Counted from the first letter of the stretch, positions 9,979 to 19,566 are shown. The stretch: 64,000 nucleotides of DNA from Rugalucina vietnamica (GCA_964017185.1 OZ024875.1:61437043-61501042), one strand, 5' to 3'. Notes: a model not told the origin generated them from the sequence alone. Translations and numbers: made by a program.

Positions 9979-12900
9979 ATGTTATTCAAACTTGAAGATT
10001 TCATTGCTGCGCCTTCTCAAGAGCTGTTAAACTTGGCCAAAAAGAGTGATCTTTTAGACATTGCTAGTCATTATAGCATACCTGATGTCAAAACATCTAT
10101 GTTAAAACGTGAAATTAAGAATGTTATCATTCAGTTTCTTGTTGATGAGGAATGTTTTGAACCCTCAGCTACATCTCTTATTATGGTCTCACAAACCGAC
10201 ATACAGTTGAAAGAGTTAGAATTAAAAAGGCATCTTGAACTGGAAAAATTAAGATTAGAGTTTGAAGAAAAAAGAAGGGCAGATAAGGAAGAAAGGGAAG
10301 AAAAACTTGCAAGAGATAAAGCTGAAAGGGAAGAAAGAATGCAAAAAGAAAAGTTAGCATTTGAAGAAAGAGAGAAAGAAAAACAAAGAGAGTTTGAAAG
10401 AGAAAAGTCGGAAAAACAAAGAGAGTTAGAAGAAAGGCTTTTAAAAGAAAAATTAGATATGGAAGAAAGAGAAAAGGCAAAGCAAAGGGAAATGGAAGAA
10501 CGAGAAAAGGAAAAACACAGAGAAATGTTAAAAGAAATAGAACTTGAAAAAGAAAGAATGCATTATGATATTAAAATGAAAGAGCTTGAATTAAGCAGTA
10601 AATCAATGCCTCCTGTGTCTTTTGATCCTAGTAAAGTATTTGATGTTACAAAGCATATCAGGCTCGTTCCTCCATTTCAAGAAAAAGAGGTAGATAAGTA
10701 CTTTTTACATTTTGAGAAGGTAGCAGAAAATTTGAAATGGCCAAAAGAGCATTGGACCTTGCTTCTACAGAGTGTTGTTATTGGTAAAGCTCGAGAAATT
10801 TACACTCAACTTCCACTTGATCAAAGTTCAGATTATGACACAGTCAAAAATATGATTCTTAAGGCTTATGAATTAGTACCTGAAGCTTACAGGCAGAAAT
10901 TCAGAAATTGTAGGAAAGAACATGATCAAACCCATGTAGAATTTGCTAGAACTAAGGAGCAATTATTTGATAGGTGGTGTTCTTCAAAGGATGTAAAGTC
11001 TGATCATGCAAAATTAAGACAGCTCATGCTTGTTGAAGAGTTCAAACGATGCATACACTCTGATGTCAAATCTTTTCTTGACGAAAGGGAAGTAGAAACT
11101 TTAGATGTAGCAGCACGATTAGCTGATGATTATGCTTTGACTCATAAGGTGTCTTTTGTAAATAAGCCTTACAAGAAACCTTTTAATCCTCAATTTAAAC
11201 CTAATACACCTCAGTCAAAACCATTTAACCCTCAACAGAGAAATAATTCTCCTCAACCTAATCCACAACCACAAGCTGGACTAACAGCTGATAGTTCCAG
11301 TCCTTCACATAATCCTAAAAATAAAGATACTAGTGAAAACAAAGGTCAAAGATCCTCATACTCACCCCGGCTGTTTTGCAATTATTGTAAAGGTGACGGT
11401 CACGTCATTTCTGAATGTGAAACTTTGAAAAGAAGAAAAGAGAGACAAAATCAAAATAATTCTAGACCAACAGGTCTTACTTCTTTAAGGTCAAAACCAC
11501 AGTCGATTATTCAGGATGAAAATCCTATTTTGGCCAAAACGTCTGCGACTGATTGTATTATGGAGATTTATGAACCATTCTTATCAGAAGGTTTTGTGTC
11601 ACTTACTAGTGATTCTGCCCAGTCTACCCCTATTAAAATCTTACGAGATACCGGAGCTTCTCAGTCTCTTATTTTAGCAGATACCCTGCCTTTTTCCGAG
11701 AAGACTTCAACTGGGACAAGTGTCCTTATTCAGGGAGTAGAGTGTGGATTTGTTAATGTACCGCTCCATAACATTTATTTGTCTTCAGACTTAGTTTCTG
11801 GTCCTGTGGCTGTAGGTATTAGGCCTTCTTTACCTTTTAAAGGTGTTCACTTGCTATTAGGCAATGACTTAGCCGGAGATAAGGTTGTGGTAAACCCACT
11901 TTTGACCAATATACCTTGTGAGGATCAATTGCCTGATCCCATTGAGCAGGAAATTCCTGATCTTTACCCTTCATGTGCCGTTACAAGGGCTATGGCAAAA
12001 AAAGTCAAATTGAATGATGGGATACAGGATATTGACTTAACTGACACTTTTATAGGTCAGTCTTTTCATGATGAGATTTCAAAATCTCTTTCTTCAAGTC
12101 AAACTGACTTCAACAATCAAAGGTCAGACAATGACCTTTCACCTTCAATTTTTGACCAAGGTCACGACCAAATGTCAAGGTCACAACTTTGTCAAGAACA
12201 GCACAGTGATCCTGAAATCTCGCCTTTATTTGAACGGGCTTTAGATGAAAATGAAATTTCTCAGGTTCCTGTTTGTTTTTATGTCAAAAATGACATCTTA
12301 ATGAGAAAATGGCGTCCTCCTGATGTTTCAGCGGAAGACGAATGGACCATAAATCACCAAATTGTGGTTCCTAAGGCGTATCGTCCTGAAATCTTAAACT
12401 TGGCCCATGAAACTCCCATGTCAGGTCATTTAGGGATAAATAAGACTTACCACAAAATTCTCAAGCATTTCTACTGGCCAGGATTAAAATCTGATGTTTC
12501 CCAACATTGCAAATCCTGTCACACTTGTCAAATGGTAGGAAAACCTAATCAGACTATTCCAAAAGCTAATTTACAGCCTATTCCTGCATTTGATGAACCA
12601 TTTAGTAGGATTATCATTGACTGTGTAGGTCCGTTACCCAAGACTAAATCAGGTTGCCAATATCTCTTGACTATAATGTGTGCTTCAACACGTTTTCCTG
12701 AAGCAATTCCACTCAGGAATATCAAGACGAAAACAATAGTTAAGGCCCTTGTAAAGTTTTTCACACTTGTAGGTCTTCCAAAATCAGTCCAATCAGATCA
12801 GGGTTCCAATTTTATGTCAGGAACATTTCAGCAAGTAATGCATGAACTTGGCATTAAACAATACAAGTCATCAGCTTATCATCCTGAAAGTCAAGGTGCT

Positions 12901-14985
12901 TTGGAAAGATTCCATCAAACTTTGAAGAACATGATCAGATCTTACTGTTTTGACACCGAAAAAGATTGGGATGGAGGCATACATTTGCTATTATTTGCTG
13001 TCAGAGAGTCAGTACAAGAGTCTCTTGGGTTCAGTCCGTTTGAACTTGTTTTCGGACACACTGTTCGTGGACCTTTAAAACTTATGAAAGAGAAGTTTCT
13101 TTCAAGTAATGAAAGTCCTTTGAACTTACTTCAGTATGTGTCTGACTTCAAAACTAGATTGACAAAAGCTTGGGACGTTGCTCGGTCCAATCTTAAGTCA
13201 GCTCAGAGCAAAATGAAGTTGCATTTTGATGAAAATGCTCAGAACAGAAATTTTGACCCTGGAGACAAGGTGATTGCTCTTTTGCCCATTCCTGGCAGGC
13301 CATTACAAGCTAGATATTATGGTCCATATACTGTTGAGAAAAAGTTAAGTGATGTAAATTACATTGTTAACACTCCTGGGAGGCGCAAGCAAAAACAATT
13401 ATGTCATATTAACATGCTTAAAAAGTACATTGATAGGGATAGTGATAATGATAGTTCAGTTATTTCCTCAGTAAGCATAGTTAATTCTGTCCCTCATGAA
13501 CAAAATCAGACAGACTTTGAAAAAATGAACTCTGTGAACTGTGAACCATTATCCTCAAAACTCCAGAATTCTGACATTCTTCATGACCTCGATCAGAAAC
13601 TGTCACATCTAGATCCGGACAAGAAACATGAACTAAAACAATTAATTCTTGAATATGAGCACTTATTTCCGGACATTCCATCCAGAACCGATAAAATCTA
13701 CCATGATGTAGACATTATTGAAGGAGCAAAACCGGTGAAACAACATCCGTATAGACTTCATCCTGAAAGACAACAATATCTCAGGAAAGAAGTGAAGTAT
13801 TTGCTGGACAATGACTTTATAGAACCTAGTCAAAGTGAATGGAGTTCTCCTTGTATACTTGTGCCAAAATCTGATGGGACATTTCGAATGTGCACAGACT
13901 ATAGAAAAGTAAATTCTGTCACAAAAACTGACACATTTCCCATACCAAGAATTGATGACTGCATCGACAACATTGGTCACGCCAAATATGTGACGAAATT
14001 CGATCTTTTGAAAGGGTTTTGGCAGATTCCACTTACAGACAGAGCAAAGGAGATCTCGGCATTTGTTACTCCTGATGGACTTTATCAATATAAAGTGATG
14101 CCTTTTGGCATGAAAAACTCTCCAGCAACATTTCAGCGCTTGGTTAATAGTTTGATTTTCGGTCTGGATGGGTGTAAAGCTTACATCGACGATGCCATCA
14201 TCTACAGTGAAAAATGGAAACAACACCTGGAGATCATCAGAGAATTTTTCAAAAGACTCAGTGATGCTAAACTGACAATAAACTTACCGAAAAGTGAATT
14301 TTGCCATGCTAGTTTGACATTTCTAGGACATATTGTTGGACAAGGTCAGGTCAGACCTGTAGAAGCCAAAGTTGAGGCTATATCAGATTTTCCTGTACCT
14401 ACAGGAAAACGGCAACTGATGCGCTTTTTGGGTATGGCTGGATATTACAGAAAGTTCTGTAATAATTTTTCAGTTATAGCTGAGCCTTTGACAAATTTAC
14501 TTGGTAAGAAGGTCAGGTATGATTGGTCTGAGGCTTGTCAGAAGTCTTTTGATCAGTTAAAGGCCATACTTAAGAGTGCTCCAGTTCTATCAGCACCACG
14601 CTTTGACAGAGAATTCAAAATGGCGGTGGATGCAAGTGATGTTGGTGCAGGCAGTATATTGTTACAAGAAGATGACAATGGTGTTGATCATCCTGTTTGT
14701 TACTTTTCAAAGAAGTTTGACAAACATCAAAGAAATTATTCTACTATAGAGAAAGAATGTCTATCTCTTATTCTTGCCCTTCAACACTTTCAAGTGTATC
14801 TGTCTTCTGCAAATTCACCAATTGTCGTCTTCAGTGATCACAATCCACTGACCTTCATACACAAAATGAAAAACAAGAATCAGCGTTTGTTCAGATGGAG
14901 TCTCATGTTGCAAGAGCACAATCTTGACATTAGACACATAAAAGGTAGAGATAATATAATTCCAGACACCCTTTCAAGAGCTTGA
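9979..14985 (+). CDS. gag-pol: Gag-Pol polyprotein (Gag, protease, integrase, reverse transcriptase, RNase H)
   Basis: One 1668-codon frame; the first ATG (9979, with A at -3) is chosen over an upstream in-phase TTG. Domains: N-terminal 60 residues with a SAP-like helix pair; a highly charged coiled coil (about 75-205); capsid-like Gag; CCHC knuckle CNYCKGDGHVISEC (467-480); protease DTGAS (557-561); integrase HHCC zinc domain from 810, catalytic D881, D940 and E976 (35 residues apart), GPY-type tail near 1115; RT with YIDD (1402-1405); RNase H with Asp 1551 and 1620. The frame ends a few residues after the typical DTLSRA motif. No frameshift or stop separates gag from pol, so Gag and Pol would be made as one protein unless processed otherwise. 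All catalytic residues I checked are present. Confidence 0.95.
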   Translation: MLFKLEDFIAAPSQELLNLAKKSDLLDIASHYSIPDVKTSMLKREIKNVIIQFLVDEECFEPSATSLIMVSQTDIQLKELELKRHLELEKLRLEFEEKRRADKEEREEKLARDKAEREERMQKEKLAFEEREKEKQREFEREKSEKQRELEERLLKEKLDMEEREKAKQREMEEREKEKHREMLKEIELEKERMHYDIKMKELELSSKSMPPVSFDPSKVFDVTKHIRLVPPFQEKEVDKYFLHFEKVAENLKWPKEHWTLLLQSVVIGKAREIYTQLPLDQSSDYDTVKNMILKAYELVPEAYRQKFRNCRKEHDQTHVEFARTKEQLFDRWCSSKDVKSDHAKLRQLMLVEEFKRCIHSDVKSFLDEREVETLDVAARLADDYALTHKVSFVNKPYKKPFNPQFKPNTPQSKPFNPQQRNNSPQPNPQPQAGLTADSSSPSHNPKNKDTSENKGQRSSYSPRLFCNYCKGDGHVISECETLKRRKERQNQNNSRPTGLTSLRSKPQSIIQDENPILAKTSATDCIMEIYEPFLSEGFVSLTSDSAQSTPIKILRDTGASQSLILADTLPFSEKTSTGTSVLIQGVECGFVNVPLHNIYLSSDLVSGPVAVGIRPSLPFKGVHLLLGNDLAGDKVVVNPLLTNIPCEDQLPDPIEQEIPDLYPSCAVTRAMAKKVKLNDGIQDIDLTDTFIGQSFHDEISKSLSSSQTDFNNQRSDNDLSPSIFDQGHDQMSRSQLCQEQHSDPEISPLFERALDENEISQVPVCFYVKNDILMRKWRPPDVSAEDEWTINHQIVVPKAYRPEILNLAHETPMSGHLGINKTYHKILKHFYWPGLKSDVSQHCKSCHTCQMVGKPNQTIPKANLQPIPAFDEPFSRIIIDCVGPLPKTKSGCQYLLTIMCASTRFPEAIPLRNIKTKTIVKALVKFFTLVGLPKSVQSDQGSNFMSGTFQQVMHELGIKQYKSSAYHPESQGALERFHQTLKNMIRSYCFDTEKDWDGGIHLLLFAVRESVQESLGFSPFELVFGHTVRGPLKLMKEKFLSSNESPLNLLQYVSDFKTRLTKAWDVARSNLKSAQSKMKLHFDENAQNRNFDPGDKVIALLPIPGRPLQARYYGPYTVEKKLSDVNYIVNTPGRRKQKQLCHINMLKKYIDRDSDNDSSVISSVSIVNSVPHEQNQTDFEKMNSVNCEPLSSKLQNSDILHDLDQKLSHLDPDKKHELKQLILEYEHLFPDIPSRTDKIYHDVDIIEGAKPVKQHPYRLHPERQQYLRKEVKYLLDNDFIEPSQSEWSSPCILVPKSDGTFRMCTDYRKVNSVTKTDTFPIPRIDDCIDNIGHAKYVTKFDLLKGFWQIPLTDRAKEISAFVTPDGLYQYKVMPFGMKNSPATFQRLVNSLIFGLDGCKAYIDDAIIYSEKWKQHLEIIREFFKRLSDAKLTINLPKSEFCHASLTFLGHIVGQGQVRPVEAKVEAISDFPVPTGKRQLMRFLGMAGYYRKFCNNFSVIAEPLTNLLGKKVRYDWSEACQKSFDQLKAILKSAPVLSAPRFDREFKMAVDASDVGAGSILLQEDDNGVDHPVCYFSKKFDKHQRNYSTIEKECLSLILALQHFQVYLSSANSPIVVFSDHNPLTFIHKMKNKNQRLFRWSLMLQEHNLDIRHIKGRDNIIPDTLSRA

Positions 14986-15057
14986 CAGTTTTGCCTTGTA
15001 TGTTTGCATATGAGTATTGCAAAAGAAAGTTTTATTTCACAAAACTTTCTTTTCGTT

Positions 15058-15069
15058 GAAGAGGGGAAG
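15058..15069 (+). promoter_or_regulatory. Polypurine tract
   Basis: GAAGAGGGGAAG directly abuts the 3' LTR start TGTTAT. It is the expected plus-strand primer position. Confidence 0.85.
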
Positions 15070-15881
15070 TGTTATATATAATTGATTCAATAATATTGAT
15101 TCTTTTAAAAGCTATTACTTATAATTTATATATATATATATATTCAAAGGGGAGTAACCCAATTAATTAATATATATTTCTTTTTATGTTTCTACAATTT
15201 ATTATCTAGAACTTTGTAGAAGAATGTCATTGATTATTTTTATCACTGTTATATAATTTAGAAGTATAGAAAATTCTATGAGGACTTTGTGGATAATTCC
15301 AGATGAAAATGGGGTTAGTGTTTTTTTTACCATAAGTTAAAAATATATTTGGACTATGTATACTGAGATCTCGAAGGGTCTAGTGGGCTCTCGTTTAGTC
15401 TTGATGGTCGTTGCGGCCTTGAATTCTCTCTGGAGAATTCTAAATTCTCTTTGGAGAATTTAAAAGAACTTTCGTTTAGTTCGTTTCTTTTCTAGAGAAA
15501 AGTTTATTATATCATTCTCTAGAAACCTGGAGAATTTCCTTAGATGTATAAATATAGGTCCCAATTCAGTCGTAGGTATTCAGAAATTTGAAGTGGTTTA
15601 AAGTATATAATTTTGGTTGTTTCACTAGTGTTTTGGATTAGAATAAAAGTGTGGATTAAAATATACATGTGCTCATATTCTGGTTACTGGATTGTGGACT
15701 TACATTTGAGGGACAAGGACTTATTTGACATTAACTTTGTAAGTTATTTATTTATTTATTTACTTATCTGTTTGTTTGTTTGTATGTATTTGCAGCATTT
15801 ATTTGTTTGATTAAATATTGTTAAGTTTAAATTACTTGGTTGTTTTTCGCTGTACCTGTCTAGTTACGCTAGGTCGTAACA
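15070..15881 (+). repeat. 3' LTR
   Basis: 812 bp, TGTTATATATAA to GGTCGTAACA. No difference from the 5' LTR was seen. It is followed by ACTG, the target duplication, and then by the rest of the Naiad endonuclease on the other strand. Confidence 0.93.
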
Positions 15882-15906
15882 ACTGTATCCTACAATTGTT
15901 TGTATT

Positions 15907-15909
15907 TCA
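15907..15909 (-). other. In-frame UGA, probable selenocysteine codon 2 (endonuclease)
   Basis: Between LVYVLT and NTNNC, eleven codons after the first UGA. Relatives usually have a Cys right after the VYLIT-like strand, forming a metal-binding pair with the Cys a few residues later. That second Cys is kept here. Confidence 0.72.
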
Positions 15910-15939
15910 AGTAAGAACATATACAAGATCCATTGATTT

Positions 15940-15942
15940 TCA
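15940..15942 (-). other. In-frame UGA, probable selenocysteine codon 1 (endonuclease)
   Basis: Between DSDLD and KSMDLVY. From family knowledge this position is normally Cys in the C-x-S-x-N-V-[IV]-Y lead-in of GIY-YIG domains of this type. The surrounding frame is otherwise open on both sides. Confidence 0.72.
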
Positions 15943-16121
15943 GTCTAAATCAGAATCATTAACCACTGAAAATGTCCTACCATTCACAGATGAAGTGATA
16001 GTAGTCTTAGAGCATAAATGATTGCAACAGTTGCACTTCTTGGCATTGCACTTAGAAATACTAGGGTACATTCCAGGTCTCTTGAACGGATTAATATATT
16101 TACGTAAAATTGGTGATTTAA

Positions 16122-17068
16122 GGATGTTCGCTGCCAACATTTGACATTTCGGAACTTCCGGTTTTTATTTTGTTGAATATCTCGTAAACGGTTGCAGATA
16201 TCTTCCTAATATTTTATATTTGAATACATATTGATGATATGCATTGAATGAGTCATGAAAATTGTCAATCTAAGGAACTTCATTTTTTCACCCCATTTTC
16301 TGCAAATTTTTTGAAAATTTTATGTGTCAGCAAAATTTAGGGGGTAGGGTTGATTAAACTTGAATAGTACACAACTTCAAATTACTTGCACTGATTTGAT
16401 GTTTATTTTAGCAAAAGTAGATGTATACGATGTCTTCTTTATCCGTATTTCTTTTTTGGGTGTGCTAGTTTTAAAATTTTGGGTGGTTTTATGAAATGGG
16501 GTGTTGGAAGAAAAACAGCCGAATAAAGGCTTAAAATGGCGATTTTCAAGTTGTTGGTTCTCTCTTATATGCGCACTACCCTATATTTTTCATTCTTTTA
16601 TTCGAATAATATGAACAAGTTCTATGTCGTGTGAAAATACAAGAAAAAGTTTGAATCTACAAATATGGATTTGACACATTTATAAATATTGATTTTTTTT
16701 GCGACTTTTCAAGTTAGGGGGTAGGGTTGTTCAAAGAGTCGAAAAAAATTGTCATCCACTTCAAGGTGAAAATCTATGTATGCTTTAAGTCCAAAATAGA
16801 CAGAGTTACTTCAACTATATGCCTTTTGAAAGCATTCGTGACGCATTGTTTGTCCAGGAAGGTTTGTGTGAAAAAATTGAAAATTAAATTATTTTTTTCT
16901 AATTTTCAAACATGTGGTTTATAGGTCTCATTCAGAGCCCTGTATCTCGAAAAAATGCACACTACCCTATATTTATTTTGTTTTCATGTGTCTTATTTTA
17001 TCTTTTGGAATCAAAAAAGGGCGGTTAGAAAAAAAGTTTGAATACTTTTTCATTGGCAGCGAACATCC
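16122..17068. mobile_element. TTAA-flanked inverted-repeat DNA element, copy B
   Basis: 947 bp, GGATGTTCGCTGCC to its inverse, flanked by perfect TTAA on both sides (16118-16121 and 17069-17072). Removing the element and one TTAA makes the Naiad frame continuous, so the insertion is direct evidence for both the boundaries and the target duplication. The interior resembles copy A over its length but with many substitutions and small indels. No transposase frame. Confidence 0.88.
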
Positions 17069-17072
17069 TTAA

Positions 17073-17361
17073 GTGGAGATAACCTTATCTGAAGATTATT
17101 ACGAAACATATAAGAATTAGAAGCTCCGTGTAGATTAACAGTAGATGCCGAAAATAAATTAAGAGGTGTCACCCTAACAGTAGGTAATAAATTTTGAAAA
17201 TTGTTAGTTGAACGAGGAATCCGTACAGTAGACGCGGCATGCAACCTAAGGGGAGTTAATGTAATTCCTAATCTTTTTGTGATAGTCATAGTTGGGAGTT
17301 CTGTGTTGATACTGCCAAAAGAAGCGCGACACTCATACCGGTTATAGAAAAAATAATGCAT
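17073..17361 (-). pseudogene. Naiad-type polyprotein, N-terminal segment (exon-like part 1 of copy 1)
   Basis: The frame opens at ATG 17361 (minus strand). A TAA codon lies immediately upstream in frame, which fixes this ATG as the earliest start. About 98 codons of Ser/Thr/Asn/Leu-rich sequence follow, with no domain I recognise. The frame is cut by the TTAA element at 17072/16118 and continues in phase on the other side, so this is the true N-terminus of the endonuclease-RT protein. The following segment carries the cysteine cluster. Confidence 0.75.
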
Positions 17362-17661
17362 TTAATCGTAATGCAAAATCTCTCAAATGAAAGAACAAGG
17401 TATAACCGAAGCCCACATCTCAGGTCAATGTCTTATACAAGTCTATGGATAGAAACGTAAGAATCGTTTATACAACGAGATACGAGTGACGGTCAACTAA
17501 TGACCTTCAATACGGTATCGAAGAGTTGTGGTAGTTAGAGATAGGAAAATACAAACTGATTGCAAGCAATCCCTGAGGATTGGAAAAATAAGAGCATTGA
17601 ATGGATGTACGGGGAAACTTTTTAGGGCCGCCACACGGCACAACCACAAGAACTCTGATAT
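17362..17661 (-). other. Naiad copy 1 5' leader
   Basis: The 300 nt between the upstream tail terminus and the ATG of the Naiad frame. About 60 nt of it (17527-17585) recur at 38756-38815 beside an old tail, supporting its membership of the element. No upstream frame of note. Confidence 0.55.
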
Positions 17662-17662
17662 A

Positions 17663-17856
17663 AAAAAGGTACAAGTAGGCAAAGATCAGGAAAAGGCGCA
17701 ATCAGAAAAAGACTCCCACTCCAAAAACCAAGGTGGGAAAAAACCAAACTAACAATCAGGCACTTATACCATGAAAACACTTCGTAAGCCGAATGAGCAG
17801 CTATTTTCCCAATAGGTGGCCACTCAGTTACCTTAACTTAACTAAAAATATGCAAA
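17663..17856 (-). mobile_element. Truncated Naiad tail, upstream tandem partner of copy 1
   Basis: Only the last 190 nt of the tail, same orientation as copy 1, with its T-run abutting the copy 1 leader. It fits the left partial repeat (pseudo-LTR) of a tandem Penelope-like insertion. Confidence 0.85.
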
Positions 17857-19457
17857 GTATTTTAACTGACATTTATTCTTGAACTTTTAGCTCAAGGGTC
17901 TGGCTTTCGTTGCCAGTTTGCAAAGGGTCACTGATGAGGGTTCAATACCTGAATTTGTACAACATGGACCACCTTATTCCTTTGACTTTTTAGCTGCTTC
18001 CAAAGTATCTAACAAATATATATCATATGGAATATTGGTATGCAAACTTAGCTTGAAATTAAAGTCAAATTGAATTATAACCACTTACAAAGAAGCACTA
18101 TATCAATGTGACGCATATAGTTCTATTTCATATTATATATAATCTTGCTATACGTCAAATTAATCCATGATATCTTCAGCAGAATTTGGTAAAAATAATA
18201 CACTATTTCCTCGAGACACCAACGTTCAAAGCCGGGGTCATTAGTCTAGTGTAGTCACACCAGGGACTATACTGCCTGGTTATATCCCAAAATAGATAAA
18301 CGACAGAAACGCGCAATTTTCTGTCGAATTTGTAAATCTGTCATCAGATTGTCTACTTGTATGTATCAACAAAGTTTCACCATCCTACATGGTAAAAGTC
18401 CGTTTTTGTGAAACAGTGCTGTTTTGTAATATTTAACAGAAAACAGTTATGCGACGCTGCTATTTATTCATGCTCAATATGATACGTGCTGGATTCTGCA
18501 TTAAATCTTTATTACCGTTTTGTTGATAAACTGGCAGATATTTGTTTGGCGACAAACTTGAGTACTGAATTGGAATTAAAATGCAAGTACAAACACTTGA
18601 TAAACACGATTGTCCCAAACATACCTGTAGATGCACAAATGAATAAATAAATCCTTGGCCAGAAACATAAAATTATAACAAAAATACAGCATATGAAATA
18701 GGCAATGAATCACAATCTAACGACCGTTGCTCTATGTAAAGGGACAGGTAGACAATGATTTGGAAATGGCGCAATATACCGAGGGGTGGGAAAAAAAACT
18801 AAAAAATGCGTACACATACCTTTAAAATGTAAACAAATAAGAAACATAATACATGATATAGGTTCCTCTAAGCTGTTTATCGATTCTTGAACTGACATTT
18901 TGCAGATGTTAAAAGATGAAAGCAGCAACTTGTTTCGTCGTGGGAATTGTATTGTCGAAAAACTATATGCTTCTGTTTATCGCTTGATTACAAACTTTTT
19001 CCGATATAATTGTGTCTCTTTTGGGAAATGTCTTAAGCATCTAATTGGGCAAAAAGGGATATTTTGCAAGCAACATAGTTATTTGAGAGAATGTTTTGCT
19101 TTAGCAACCGAAATCGTATGACAAAGTGAATGATTGCTCAATGTATTGTTTTCGGTTAATATTGTCCCATTTAAGGGAGAGCCAGGGTCCCCTATATGTA
19201 GGTCGAATGCTCGACAACCATTGTTTTTCACGTGAGTTTCAATGTTTGCCCGCAGACTTATTTTTTAAGTCTGGAAAACTTCAAAAAAGTGATGATAAAT
19301 TTCTAAATACAAAAAGGACTCGTGTCACCTTAAATATACCCACTTCGGATGTCTCAATCATCAAAGAGACATTACGAAAAGACGCCCATGGTATATTCGG
19401 AGATTTGTGAAGTTGTAAAAAATGAAAATTGGAAAATTTTGGATGTTTTTTTTTTTT
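17857..19457. other. Non-coding sequence with an old Naiad tail relic at 18738-18805
   Basis: Mostly AT-rich unique sequence. At 18738-18805 a decayed minus-strand tail is visible (GGTAGACAATGAT, GGCGCAAT, GGTGGGAAAAAA). From about 18900 onwards it is paralogous to 2160-4160. No gene recognised. Confidence 0.55.
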
Positions 19458-19566
19458 TTCTTATTTTTGCTCAAAACATAGATTGTGGGTACACGTTGCG
19501 ACCGCCTCGACGACGCTGTTCTAACGAGTACCCACAATCTATGTTTTGGAACAAAAATAAGAAAAA
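19458..19566. mobile_element. Foldback (palindromic) element
   Basis: Arms CTTATTTTTGCTCAAAACAT...and their inverse flank a GC-rich centre containing ACCGCCTCG and CTAACGAGTACC. The same palindrome recurs at 22.7, 23.1, 28.0, 34.65, 41.0, 42.75 and 49.5 kb in both intact and decayed form. Flanking sequence (GAAGTTGT... before, GTGGGGTT...TTCCTGAT after) is also shared, so the mobile unit may be about 300 bp. Confidence 0.65.

Larger units (their letters stand above)
9069..15881 (+). mobile_element. Intact LTR retrotransposon of Gmr1 type (Ty3/gypsy RT with integrase before RT)
   Basis: A 6813-bp element with 812-bp LTRs that are identical by eye, TG...CA termini, a 4-bp ACTG target duplication (9065-9068 and 15882-15885), a tRNA-Pro-type primer site, a polypurine tract and one undamaged gag-pol frame. 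It inserted into the GIY-YIG domain of Naiad copy 1 on the opposite strand. Domain order Gag-PR-IN-RT-RNase H is the order of the Gmr1 group (first described from cod), not the usual PR-RT-RH-IN of Ty3/gypsy. Identical LTRs mean a very recent insertion. No env frame is present. Confidence 0.94.
15882..16121 (-). pseudogene. Naiad-type polyprotein, zinc-binding region and start of GIY-YIG domain (part 2 of copy 1)
   Basis: Continues the N-terminal segment across the TTAA insertion. It encodes a Cys/His cluster CNAKKCNCCNHLC (about residues 121-133 of the ancestral frame), then the conserved lead-in to a GIY-YIG nuclease with LVY as the GIY element. Two in-frame TGA codons (15940-15942 and 15907-15909) fall where related endonucleases have Cys. 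No TAA or TAG occurs. The segment ends at the LTR-element target site ACTG; the YIG half (YVG) continues in phase at 9066. The domain would nick target DNA to prime reverse transcription. Confidence 0.82.
5859..17661 (-). mobile_element. Naiad-type (N-terminal endonuclease) Penelope-like element, full-length copy 1 with nested insertions
   Basis: After subtracting the nested LTR element with one target repeat (6817 bp) and the TTAA element with one TTAA (951 bp), the element is about 4.0 kb. The minus-strand order is 5' leader (17661-17362), N-terminal segment, GIY-YIG endonuclease, linker, RT, 3' tail. The endonuclease precedes the RT, the permuted order described for Naiad and Chlamys Penelope-like elements. 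A truncated tail of the same family sits immediately upstream and a truncated copy immediately downstream, all in one orientation. The copy is dead: two insertions, a 1-nt loss near 8273 and a 188-nt deletion near 7372. Confidence 0.88.

Noticed and set aside
10181..10480. 99-aa hydrophobic minus-strand frame
   Set aside because: Antisense shadow of the Lys/Glu-rich coiled coil of Gag, which reads as Phe/Leu on the other strand.
14986..15069. An env-like frame after pol
   Set aside because: Only 84 nt separate the pol stop from the 3' LTR.
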